Shown here: one piece after another, positions 30,767-39,197 of the stretch | Numbering within the stretch: position 1 is the first letter of the stretch | How the letters are laid out: the number at the start of each line of letters is the position of its first letter | Origin: Pseudomonadota bacterium | GTDB lineage: Bacteria > Pseudomonadota > Gammaproteobacteria > Steroidobacterales > Steroidobacteraceae | Assembly: GCA_003242685.1 (NCBI GenBank) | Contig: QGVD01000030.1 | Span: 1-39,197, forward strand | DNA: 39,197 nucleotides | Direction of reading: 5' to 3' | Program-made: the position numbers and the translations under genes | The notes under the pieces: generated by a model | Told to the model about the DNA's origin: nothing | Databases searched by the model: none | The model's input: only the letters and a program-made list of their open reading frames with translations

Positions 30767-31939
30767 TTACTGCCCAGCTTTCCTGAAGCCGGCGGGAACC
30801 TCGAAGACGCCCGGATCGACCGGGCTCTGTGAAACGGATACCAGTTCGGACGTGATCGCGATGATGGGCAGCATGCCCGCCGCAGCGGGGGCCGCCGTCT
30901 GTGCCGGCGCTTCGGCCGGCGTGTCCCGCTGTTCTTCCTTCTTGCGCCTGAGCAGTGCGCCCGCGATGCGTCCGCCGACCTGACCGGCGATGCCGCCGAG
31001 CGCGGACTGGCCGGCTTCCTGTGCAGCCTGCCGGCCGGCGATCTCACCCGCGGTCCGCGCGGCCGCCTCGCCGACGTCGGCGCCCGTGGGCAGCCCCGCA
31101 CCGGCCTCACGTGCTTCCTGCGCGGCCTGACACTGCGGGCCACCGATCGCGAGCGCGAAGCTCGTCTTGACGGGATAGCCTTCGATGTCGCGCATCCTGT
31201 CCGCGAGCTGGCTCCAGATTCCCCCGTAACGGCGGAACATGGACTCCGCCCGCTGTGCGAGATCGCGCGATCCGCGCGCCCCGAAGCCCAGCTTTTCCGC
31301 GTACGCCCGCTGGAACTCGAGCAGATCCTCCGCGCCTGCGACGGCAGGCGAGAGCCACTGGTCGAGCGTGAGCGCGTACTCGCACACCTGACCCGTCTCG
31401 CGGTCCTTGCACGCCTGGCTCGCCGTGATCACGAGCCGCTCGGCCTCGTAGCCCGCGAAGCTCGCCTTCTCGCCGGTTCTCTTCACCTCGGCAGTGGGTT
31501 CGGACCACTCGCACTGCGACTCGTCGACGGGGCTCGCCGACTGCTGCTGTGCCTCCTGCGCCCGGCCGGTCTGCTCGATCACTTTCTCGAGCTCCGCGCG
31601 GCGCTCCGCGAACGTCCACTCGCGATACTGCTTGCGGCCGATGTCGAGCTCGTAGAGGCGCTCGTCGTCGAGACGCACGATCTCCGCCGTGGGACCCATG
31701 CCGCGTGCGAAGGCGCGCGCGAGACGGGACTGCATCTGCACGTCGCTCTCCATGCGGGCGCGCTTGCCCGAGACCGTCGTGACGGAAGTGCCCGTCATGT
31801 TCACGATGCTCATCGCACCTGCGGCCTGCACCGAGATACGCTCCTGCAGCGTGATGTCGGCCAGCGCGCACATGGGCACGAGTCCCGCGACGCAACCGGC
31901 CAATACTGCCCGGCTGCGTCCGGCGAAGATGCGGTTCAT
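30767..31939 (-). CDS. exported hypothetical protein
   Basis: 390 aa; ATG at 31939 with GGGAGG 6 bases upstream. A Sec signal peptide (residues about 11-27, cleavage after ALA) starts the protein. The periplasmic part (about 28-270) begins with ITLQERISVQAAG and contains VSGKRARMESDVQMQSR, IVRLDDERLYELD and KQYREWTF, a strand-rich layout reminiscent of DUF4412-type proteins, and four cysteines (CEWSEP, ACKDR, VCEYA, QCQAA) that could form disulfides. From about 290 on it is Ala/Gly-rich with GGIAGQVGGRIAGALLRRKK, a possible amphipathic or glycine-zipper-like segment, then a proline/alanine stretch. No function can be given. An extended -10 lies about 40 bp upstream. Confidence 0.75.
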   Translation of the reverse strand: MNRIFAGRSRAVLAGCVAGLVPMCALADITLQERISVQAAGAMSIVNMTGTSVTTVSGKRARMESDVQMQSRLARAFARGMGPTAEIVRLDDERLYELDIGRKQYREWTFAERRAELEKVIEQTGRAQEAQQQSASPVDESQCEWSEPTAEVKRTGEKASFAGYEAERLVITASQACKDRETGQVCEYALTLDQWLSPAVAGAEDLLEFQRAYAEKLGFGARGSRDLAQRAESMFRRYGGIWSQLADRMRDIEGYPVKTSFALAIGGPQCQAAQEAREAGAGLPTGADVGEAAARTAGEIAGRQAAQEAGQSALGGIAGQVGGRIAGALLRRKKEEQRDTPAEAPAQTAAPAAAGMLPIIAITSELVSVSQSPVDPGVFEVPAGFRKAGQ

Positions 31940-31977
31940 GGCTGCCTCCCTGTAGGTCGATCGGGTGAGAAAAGCGA

Positions 31978-31986
31978 ATGCTATCA
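31978..31986 (-). promoter_or_regulatory. extended -10 promoter of exported protein gene
   Basis: TGATAGCAT on the minus strand is an extended -10 (TG-n-TAGCAT), 38 bases before the ATG at 31939; the predicted leader is about 32 bases and contains GGGAGG. It lies in the 158-bp gap 31940-32097. Confidence 0.4.
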
Positions 31987-32097
31987 GGCCACAGGCCGTG
32001 CGGGATGGTGCGCGAATGCCAAGGCCGCGCTCGAGTGATCGCGGTGTGAACGTGAGTGCCGGATGTGCGAGCACCGGACGTGGACGCGCGATGACGC

Positions 32098-32861
32098 TCA
32101 GTTCGGGACGTTGAGCGGAGTACGGCCGAAGAAGAGACCCTGCACGAGCTGCGACCAGTGAACGGATGCAGGCGGTTGATCCGGTGCTCCGTCGCCGTCC
32201 GCATCGAGCTCCAGGATGACGGTCGCGGGATCCTGAACGGCCGCGTCCTGCTCCACGATTCTCACCGAGGAACCGGTCCCACTGCACGTCGGCGAGCACG
32301 TCCGTGAGAGTATCGACATTCATCGTGCCGTTCGGACCGACCGGAACGCTCACCGTCATCGAGCCGCCCGTCAGCATCCGACGTTCGAGGTCCGGCGTGT
32401 GCTCGTATTCGACGTCGAGCGCCGCCTCGACGCTGACCGGAACGATCGTCCCCGGCGAAGGGTTCGGTGGCGGAGCGGAAGTCGGCGGCTGATCAAAGAA
32501 CATCACGCGCGCGACCCAGTGGCTGTCGCGGCCGTTCCAGCTCAACTGCCTGATCTCAACGATCTGCTCGCGGTTGAGCTCCACACCGGCGATCCGGCAG
32601 GCCACATAGCGTGTCACCTGGCGGTCGCCTGCGCCGATCCTGCCGTCGCCGTCGTTGTCCTCGAGCCGGTCCACGATGCTGCCGCCATCCGGACACTGGC
32701 TCACACGTTCGGGCGGCACGAACGGGATGGGTACGCTGGCGATCGCCTCGAGCACGGTGAGCGGCGACACGGCGGCGACGACTGTCCGCTGCGGAGGAAT
32801 CTCCGCCGCACCCCGCGAGTACGACGGCGGCGAGCAGTGGCAGACTCCCGATGCGACGCAT
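32098..32861 (-). pseudogene. lipoprotein gene broken by two frameshifts
   Basis: The ATG at 32861 opens a lipoprotein signal peptide, RRIGSLPLLAAVVLAGCGG, with lipobox cysteine at residue 18 (32808-32810). That frame then turns into RRRR-rich nonsense. A one-base shift near 32804 restores a coherent frame (PPQRTVVAAVSPLTVLEAIA, IVDRLEDNDGDGRIGAGDRQ, VARVMFFDQPP, SMTVSVPVGPNGTMNV, DVLADVQWD). This frame fails near 32265-32280, and another one-base shift restores VRIVEQDAAVQDPATVILELDADGDG to the stop at 32098. Both shifts have the same direction. The protein would have two Asp-rich calcium-binding-like stretches (DNDGDG, DADGDG). Either a decayed gene or two base-insertion errors. No family recognised. 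Confidence 0.7.
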
Positions 32862-32950
32862 GAGGGTCTTCCGGGATCCGGATCTTCTTCGATGTGCTCC
32901 TGCTGCCGTCCTCGTGCGCCTGCGCGCAGGTCGGGCAGGACGCGGCAATT

Positions 32951-34774
<1,824 letters not shown>

Positions 34775-34929
34775 GCGTGGCGCCGATGCGAAAAAGGCGG
34801 CGCAGGGTACCAGAAGCGGAGCTCGAGTGCCCGGGAGATCGCAATGGCGCCGGGAGACGGGCTTGACGGGACGGCAGGGGCGGCAGGAGAGTCCCCGCGT
34901 TCGGCGAGCCGCTTCGCAGGAGCCGCGTC

Positions 34930-35814
34930 ATGAAGGTCGATCCGCGCGTCATCGAGCTGTACAACGAGTACATCCACTCGACTCTGCCCCGGCGCGAATT
35001 CCTCGCGCGCCTCACGAAGCTGACCGGCGGGGTCGCCGCGGCCGCTGCAGTTCTGCCGCTCATCGAGCCGGACTTCGCGCACGCGGTCCAGGTGCCCGAG
35101 GACGATCCCCGGCTCGACACGGGCTATGTCACCTACCGCAGTGCAGTGGGAGAGGTTCGCGCCTACCGGGCGCGGCCGAAAGGTGCGGGCAAGCTGCCGG
35201 CGATCCTCGTGATCCACGAGAACCGCGGTCTCAATCCTCACATCGAGGACGTTGCGCGGCGGGCGGCGCTCGCGGGCTACTTCGCGCTCGCCCCGGACGG
35301 CCTGAGCGTCGCAGGCGGCGCTCCGCGCGATCAGGAAGCCGCGCGCGATCTCTTCGCGAAGACGGATCCCGCCCGCATCGCGGGCGACATCATCGCGGGG
35401 GTGCCGTATCTCGCGAAGCACTCCGAGTGCACGGGCCGCGTGGGCGTCGTCGGTTTCTGCTACGGCGGCGGACTCGCGCTGCGCTGTGCGGTCGAGGCGG
35501 AAGGCGTGACCGCTGCGGTCGGTTTCTACGGACGCGTGCTGCCGAGCTCGGACGTCCCGCGGCTGAAAGTCCCCGTGATGCTGCACTACGCGGGAAACGA
35601 TACGCGCATCAACGAGGGCATCCCCGAGTTCCGCAAGGCGCTCGATGCGGCGGGCGTGGCGTACAGCATCAACATGTATCCCGGCACCGAGCACGGGTTT
35701 CACAACGACACGAGCGCGGCACGCTACGACCCGGCCGCGGCCCGGCTCGCCTGGCAGCGCACGATCGACTTCTTCGATCACTATCTGAAAGGTGATGGAG
35801 CGACGCCGTCATGA
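34930..35814 (+). CDS. Tat-exported dienelactone hydrolase family protein
   Basis: 294 aa. A Tat motif RREFLARLTK (residues 21-30) followed by a hydrophobic stretch GGVAAAAAVLPLIEP predicts export of the folded enzyme to the periplasm. The alpha/beta hydrolase carries the dienelactone-hydrolase triad: Cys177 in GFCYGGG, Asp224 in AGNDTRI and His255 in GTEHGFHN; the Glu97 of HENRG is the usual partner of the cysteine. Relatives hydrolyse dienelactones or other small lactones and esters; similar Tat-linked proteins (YghX-like) are uncharacterised. Its stop overlaps the next start (ATGA), so it is coupled to the BamE-like gene. The ATG at 34930 has AGGAG 9 bases upstream. Confidence 0.9.
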   Translation: MKVDPRVIELYNEYIHSTLPRREFLARLTKLTGGVAAAAAVLPLIEPDFAHAVQVPEDDPRLDTGYVTYRSAVGEVRAYRARPKGAGKLPAILVIHENRGLNPHIEDVARRAALAGYFALAPDGLSVAGGAPRDQEAARDLFAKTDPARIAGDIIAGVPYLAKHSECTGRVGVVGFCYGGGLALRCAVEAEGVTAAVGFYGRVLPSSDVPRLKVPVMLHYAGNDTRINEGIPEFRKALDAAGVAYSINMYPGTEHGFHNDTSAARYDPAAARLAWQRTIDFFDHYLKGDGATPS

Positions 35815-36269
35815 ACGGGCGCTGCGCCGCATCTGCCCTCGCGCTGCTCCTTGCGCTGCCGGCTGCCGCGCAGTCCGATCGGCTGCGCATCGAGGAGCTG
35901 CGCCAGGACATCCGCCGCCTCGAGCGCACCATCCAGGAGCAGGCGCGGCGGATCGACAGGCTCGAGCGCCAGCTCGCGCAGGCCGGGCGTCCCACCGAAC
36001 CTGCAACCGGAAGAGGCGCCGACGGCGTTCCGGCCGGCGCTTTCGAAACCTGGATCGCCCCGGAGCGCTGGGATCGCGTGCGCGAGGGCATGACGGCTCA
36101 GGAAGTCATCTCGATCCTCGGGCCGCCCACGGCCGTCCGCCCGGACGGGACGTCACCGACGCGGACGCTCTTCTACACCCTGCAGATCGGCGATACGGCG
36201 TTCCTGAGCGGCACCGTGCGGCTCGAGAACGACCGCGTGCGGGCCGTCGAGCGCCCGACGCTCAGATAG
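35811..36269 (+). CDS. exported coiled-coil protein with SmpA/BamE-like C-terminus
   Basis: 152 aa, start overlapping the hydrolase stop (ATGA). A signal peptide (about 6-20, cleavage after AAAQ) precedes a charged coiled coil (about 24-58: heptads of Leu/Ile in RLRIEELRQDIRRLERTIQE and ARRIDRLERQLAQ). A Pro/Gly linker leads to a domain with WDRVREGMTAQEVISILGPP (about 90-109), which is the core of the SmpA/OmlA/BamE fold (GMT..EV..ILG.P), then FYTLQIG and GTVRLENDRVRAVE. No lipobox cysteine is seen, unlike true BamE. It may be a periplasmic protein that senses or binds envelope components. Function unknown. Confidence 0.75.
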   Translation: MNGRCAASALALLLALPAAAQSDRLRIEELRQDIRRLERTIQEQARRIDRLERQLAQAGRPTEPATGRGADGVPAGAFETWIAPERWDRVREGMTAQEVISILGPPTAVRPDGTSPTRTLFYTLQIGDTAFLSGTVRLENDRVRAVERPTLR

Positions 36270-36324
36270 CCGCGCGGTGCGCCGGATCGCACCAGACGGT
36301 TCCGCTTTGCGCCCGCGAAGCCTT

Positions 36325-36330
36325 AGCATC
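36325..36330 (+). promoter_or_regulatory. possible -10 element of folE
   Basis: TAGCAT lies 47 bases before the folE ATG in the gap 36270-36377, and GGAGG (36369-36373) is the ribosome-binding site. The same hexamer serves the gene at 31939. The -35 side (TTCCGC) is a weak match. Confidence 0.3.
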
Positions 36331-36377
36331 GTCGGATCAGCATCGCGTGAGACGAGAGAGCGACCTGCGGAGGTGCG

Positions 36378-36986
36378 ATGGCGAAGCGAACGCGAACCCG
36401 GGGTGTGACGCGGCAGGAGGCGGAAGAGGCGGTACGGACGCTGCTCAGATGGGCCGGCGAGGATCCGACGCGGGAAGGGCTGCGTGACACGCCCGCGCGC
36501 GTCGTCAACGCGTACCGCGACTGGTTCGCCGGCTACTCGGTCGATCCGCGCGAATACCTGAGGCGGACTTTCGAAGAGGTGGCCGGCTACGACGAGATGG
36601 TCGTGCTGCGCGACATCGCGTTCGAGTCCCACTGTGAGCATCACATGGCGCCGATCATCGGGCGGGCGCACGTCGGCTATCTGCCCACGAACAAGGTGGT
36701 GGGCATCAGCAAGCTGGCCCGCGTCGTGGACGGCTACGCGCGCCGCTTCCAGGTGCAGGAGAAGCTCACCGCGGAGATCGCGGCGTGCATCAACGACGTC
36801 CTCAAGCCGCGCGGCGTCGGCGTCGTCATCGACGCGGTCCATCAGTGCATGACGACCCGCGGCGTGCACAAGCGCGGCGTGTCGATGGTCACGAGCAAGA
36901 TGCTCGGCGCGTTCCGCGAGGACGCGCGCACTCGCGCGGAGTTCCTGCGCTTCATCGACATCACGGGCGCCGGCGCCAACGCCTGA
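36378..36986 (+). CDS. folE: GTP cyclohydrolase I
   Basis: 202 aa. Converts GTP to 7,8-dihydroneopterin triphosphate and formate, the first step of tetrahydrofolate synthesis. Zinc ligands are all present: Cys86 and His89 in SHCEHHMAP, Cys157 in HQCMTTRGV. Other signatures: GEDPTREGLRDTPARV (about 27-42), GRAHVGYLPTNKVVGISKLAR (near 95, split around residues 100-106) and FQVQEKLT. The protein fills the family core; the first 15 residues are basic and variable. Stand-alone gene with GGAGG 4 bases before the ATG; converges with the DUF2721 gene after 15 bp. Confidence 0.97.
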   Translation: MAKRTRTRGVTRQEAEEAVRTLLRWAGEDPTREGLRDTPARVVNAYRDWFAGYSVDPREYLRRTFEEVAGYDEMVVLRDIAFESHCEHHMAPIIGRAHVGYLPTNKVVGISKLARVVDGYARRFQVQEKLTAEIAACINDVLKPRGVGVVIDAVHQCMTTRGVHKRGVSMVTSKMLGAFREDARTRAEFLRFIDITGAGANA

Positions 36987-37001
36987 CGCCGTGCCCTCGG
37001 C

Positions 37002-37421
37002 TCAGGGCGGAACGCCGATGCGCAGCGCCGCCGTGGCGATGCGCACTTCGATGAGAAAGACGAGAAACGCCGCGGTGAGCGAGACCATCGAGCCGACGAA
37101 CAGGATCGCGATGGCGACCGTGAGATCGGCGGCAACGTAGGCATCGGCGAAGAGCAGCACGACGACCAGCGCGACGAGCAGCGCGGAAAGCGTCGCGAGC
37201 GTCAGTGCCGCGTTGATGAGCCGCGCCCGGCGGGCCAGCACTTCGAGGCTCGCGTGAAGATCCGCCGCGTCCTTGCCGCGCCGTGCGAGCTCGCTCTCCA
37301 TCCCGCGCGCGCGGTCGACGATGCGCGCGAGGCGGGTCGTGAGCGTGCCGATGGTGACTCCCACTCCGGAGATCAGGAAGACGGGCGCGACGGCCGACTG
37401 AATCGTGTGCACGACGTCCAT
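37002..37421 (-). CDS. DUF2721 membrane protein
   Basis: 139 aa, family DUF2721. Start ATG at 37421. Three hydrophobic segments: about 10-28 (VAPVFLISGVGVTIGTL), 70-92 (LTLATLSALLVALVVVLLFAD region) and 100-125 (VAIAILFVGSMVSLTAAFLVFLI, split across the final helix). Between the first and second helix is a charged cytoplasmic helix with RLARIVDRARGMESEL, the conserved DUF2721 region. No enzymatic motif; role unknown. It is divergent from the glycosidase gene with 102 bp between them. Confidence 0.85.
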   Translation of the reverse strand: MDVVHTIQSAVAPVFLISGVGVTIGTLTTRLARIVDRARGMESELARRGKDAADLHASLEVLARRARLINAALTLATLSALLVALVVVLLFADAYVAADLTVAIAILFVGSMVSLTAAFLVFLIEVRIATAALRIGVPP

Positions 37422-37508
37422 ATGTCCTCATGATGCCAGCGAAGCCGTACACGACCCAAGAGTGAGCGCGGGGCCGGCCGCCGCGGCTCATTCGAATCCT
37501 CGAGGCTG

Positions 37509-37514
37509 TACACT
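37509..37514 (+). promoter_or_regulatory. possible -10 element close to glycosidase start
   Basis: TACACT ends 9 bases before the ATG at 37524, so transcription would begin within a few bases of the start codon, giving a leaderless or nearly leaderless mRNA. No Shine-Dalgarno sequence is seen before that ATG, which fits. Confidence 0.35.
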
Positions 37515-37523
37515 GCACGGGCG

Positions 37524-38759
37524 ATGAAACCACCCCGACCGCCGCACGCGACGGAAGAGGAGCTGCTCGCAGAGTGCCGGGTGCGCTCCATCGAGCTTCT
37601 GAAGTCGAATCTGACGCCTGCCGGCATTCTCGCCGCATCGATGGGCGAGAAGGCGCAGTCGCGCGGGTACACCGCGGTGTTCGGCCGCGACACGGCGATC
37701 TGCGCTATCGGCATGGCGCTCTCCGGCGATGCCGCGCTCGTGCGCGGCGCCGCCGCGGGGCTCACCACGCTCGCCGAGCACCAGGCATCGAACGGTCAGA
37801 TCCCGAAGTTCGTCGACACGCACAGGCGTGAAGCCGACTTCTGGTATCTCGGATGCATCGACGCCACGCTCTGGTGGCTCATCGGACTCGCCTTCCTCGA
37901 CGCGCACGTTCCCGGCAGTCGCCTGCGCCGCGAGCACGCGCGCGGAATCGAGCGTGCCATCGACTGGCTGCACGCCCAGGAGCACCAGCGCTTCCGCCTG
38001 CTGCAGCAGAACGAGGCGAGCGACTGGGCCGACATCATGCCGCGCTCGGGCTTCGTGCTGTACACCAACGCGCTGTGGTACCACGTGAAGCGGCTCTTCG
38101 ATCTGCCGCATGCGGAGACGACGCGCGAGAGCTTCAACGGTCTCTTCCACCCGTTCTCGGCAGGACTCGCCGAGTACCGCCGTGCGCGCCTGCTCGTCGA
38201 CTACGTGCTGCGCAAGGCGCGCGATCGCGATCTGTACCTGAGCTTCGTGAACTTCTCGTTCTTCGGCGAGGAGGGCGACGTCTTCGGAAACCTGCTCGGC
38301 GTGCTGCTCGATCTCGCCGAGCCGCGTGCGGCCCGGAGGATCCTCGACGTTCTGCAGCGGGCGCGGGTGAACGACCCCTATCCCGTGCGGGTGGTGATGC
38401 GTCCGATACGGCGCGGCAGCTTTCTCTGGCGTCCGTACATGTCGCGCCATCGCCAGAACTACGCCTGGCAGTACCACAACGGCGGCATCTGGCCGATGGT
38501 GGGCGGGTTCTGGGTGGTCGCTCTGGCGCAGCACGTCGGCCGCGACGCGGCGCGCGCGGACCTGGTGAAGCTCGCGCAGGCCTGCCGGCTGCGCAACTGG
38601 TCCTTCCACGAGTGGCTGCACGGCCGCAAGGCGACGCCTCGCGGCATGCCGGGGCAGTCGTGGAATGCCGCCGCATTTCTCATGGCGGAACATTCGCTCA
38701 GGATGGGAGTCAATCCTCTTGCGCTTCCCCGGGGGCCCGGGAAGGAGTCGTCCTCATGA
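37524..38759 (+). CDS. six-hairpin glycosidase (GH100/amylo-alpha-1,6-glucosidase-like)
   Basis: 411 aa, cytoplasmic, an (alpha/alpha)6 barrel. Signature segments: YTAVFGRDTAICAIGMALSG (near 50, carrying the GRD typical of debranching and invertase-like hydrolases), NGQIPKFVD (near 91), FWYLGCIDATLWWLIG (near 108), NEASDWADIMPRSGFVLYTN (near 163), and WQYHNGGIWPMVGGFWV near 313. The candidate acids are the Asp residues in SDWADIMP and the later Glu in HEWLHG. Bacterial relatives are annotated as amylo-alpha-1,6-glucosidase or GH100-type neutral invertase; substrate may be sucrose, trehalose or a glycogen-like oligosaccharide. Start is the first Met of the conserved part. Coupled to the next gene (ATGA). 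Confidence 0.85.
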   Translation: MKPPRPPHATEEELLAECRVRSIELLKSNLTPAGILAASMGEKAQSRGYTAVFGRDTAICAIGMALSGDAALVRGAAAGLTTLAEHQASNGQIPKFVDTHRREADFWYLGCIDATLWWLIGLAFLDAHVPGSRLRREHARGIERAIDWLHAQEHQRFRLLQQNEASDWADIMPRSGFVLYTNALWYHVKRLFDLPHAETTRESFNGLFHPFSAGLAEYRRARLLVDYVLRKARDRDLYLSFVNFSFFGEEGDVFGNLLGVLLDLAEPRAARRILDVLQRARVNDPYPVRVVMRPIRRGSFLWRPYMSRHRQNYAWQYHNGGIWPMVGGFWVVALAQHVGRDAARADLVKLAQACRLRNWSFHEWLHGRKATPRGMPGQSWNAAAFLMAEHSLRMGVNPLALPRGPGKESSS

Positions 38760-39197
38760 GCAGCCTTCTGATGGATGCCGCGCGCCGGGCCATACGCTAT
38801 CTGGAATCCCTCGATGAACGGCCGGTCGCGCCGCGCGCGGCCGGCATCGCCGCGCTCGAGCGGCTCGACGAGCCGCTCCCCGCCGGGCCGACCGATTCTG
38901 AGGAGACACTCGCTCTGCTCGACGAGTGCGTCTCGCCGGCCACCATGGCGATGGCCGGTCCGCGCTTCTTCGGCTTCGTCATCGGCGGCTCGCTTCCGGT
39001 GGCGCTCGCGGCGAACTGGCTGGCCGGCGCATGGGATCAGAACGCGGCACTCGCTGCGGCGGGCCCCGGCGTCGCCCGGCTCGTGAAAATCGCGCCTCGG
39101 GGGCCCGTCGAGGTGTTGGGGCTGCCGCCGACAACGGGCGGCGGCTTCGTCACCGGGGCGACGTCCGCAAAGTTAACGGCCCTCCCGCCCCGCGCAA
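38756..39197 (+). CDS. pyridoxal-dependent decarboxylase family protein, 5' part only
   Basis: Truncated by the window end after about 147 residues. The start overlaps the glycosidase stop (ATGA), with GGAAGGAG upstream. N-terminal region of group II (fold type I) PLP decarboxylases: GPRFFGFVIGGSLPVALAAN (near 74), WDQNAALAAAGP (near 99), then VEVLGLPPTTGGGFVTGATS (near 122). The PLP-lysine region lies outside. From about 39080 the residues depart from expectation: LVKIAPRGPVEV where relatives have an acid-rich helix and WL, SAK in place of SAN, and an out-of-place TTA codon at 39174-39176. Probably low-quality sequence at a contig end, not a real change. Reaction (amino acid decarboxylation or related) cannot be specified. 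Confidence 0.75.
   Translation, partial: MSSLLMDAARRAIRYLESLDERPVAPRAAGIAALERLDEPLPAGPTDSEETLALLDECVSPATMAMAGPRFFGFVIGGSLPVALAANWLAGAWDQNAALAAAGPGVARLVKIAPRGPVEVLGLPPTTGGGFVTGATSAKLTALPPRA

Noticed and set aside
30767..32770. 667-codon frame apparently fusing the Asp-rich lipoprotein with the exported protein
   Set aside because: The join is read-through after a frameshift and crosses a promoter, a ribosome-binding site and a signal peptide. Two separate genes explain the sequence better.

Overview
The window is a gene-dense stretch of clearly GC-rich bacterial DNA. The gene set suggests a free-living gammaproteobacterium, perhaps near Steroidobacterales/Nevskiales. It includes TypA, FolE, an AAHS-type MFS transporter, an ECF sigma factor paired with DUF2231, and a GlyGly-CTERM-like tail. 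The placement is an inference from gene content; no rRNA, tRNA, CRISPR array, transposase or replication origin was seen. No gene-free stretch exceeds about 300 bases. The longest are a 206-bp convergent gap at 30561-30766 and the divergent gaps at 7325-7516, 11771-11959 and 21268-21446. Both ends look like contig ends: the last gene runs off the window and its final ~130 bases look corrupted.

1-11.8 kb is part of a surface polysaccharide locus. It holds an exported protein of unknown function and a GT2-GT4 pair. A tightly coupled minus-strand operon follows: rfbF, an SDR epimerase/dehydratase, then two C-methyltransferase-like proteins. Next come a Wzx-type flippase and a GT4 coupled to a GINT1_N-type beta-propeller protein. 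The likely job is to make an unusual, probably C-methylated, CDP-linked sugar, transfer it to a lipid-linked glycan and flip the product. No CDP-glucose 4,6-dehydratase and no Wzy polymerase are present here.

12-20.2 kb holds catabolic and stress genes. An aldehyde dehydrogenase and an aromatic-acid-type MFS transporter come first. An ECF sigma factor lies divergent from a DUF2231 membrane protein; between them is a strikingly symmetric pair of GGAAC-N17-CGTC promoters. Then come an exported protein with an AAC-rich leader, a FAH-VOC-methyltransferase-MaiA operon, and a convergent exported methyltransferase.

20.3-32.9 kb is mixed: a small membrane protein, a membrane-anchored cupin, a secreted serine hydrolase with PKD domain and GlyGly-CTERM-like tail, and an asparagine synthetase. 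It continues with a class III nucleotidyl cyclase with a degenerate receiver, a NYN-LOTUS protein, a CurA-type reductase, DUF72, small unknowns, an exported unknown, and a lipoprotein gene broken by two frameshifts.

33-39.2 kb is more housekeeping: typA, a Tat-exported dienelactone hydrolase, a BamE-like coiled-coil protein, folE, DUF2721, a six-hairpin glycosidase and the start of a PLP-dependent decarboxylase. Four-base ATGA/GTGA overlaps are frequent throughout and mark several translationally coupled pairs.
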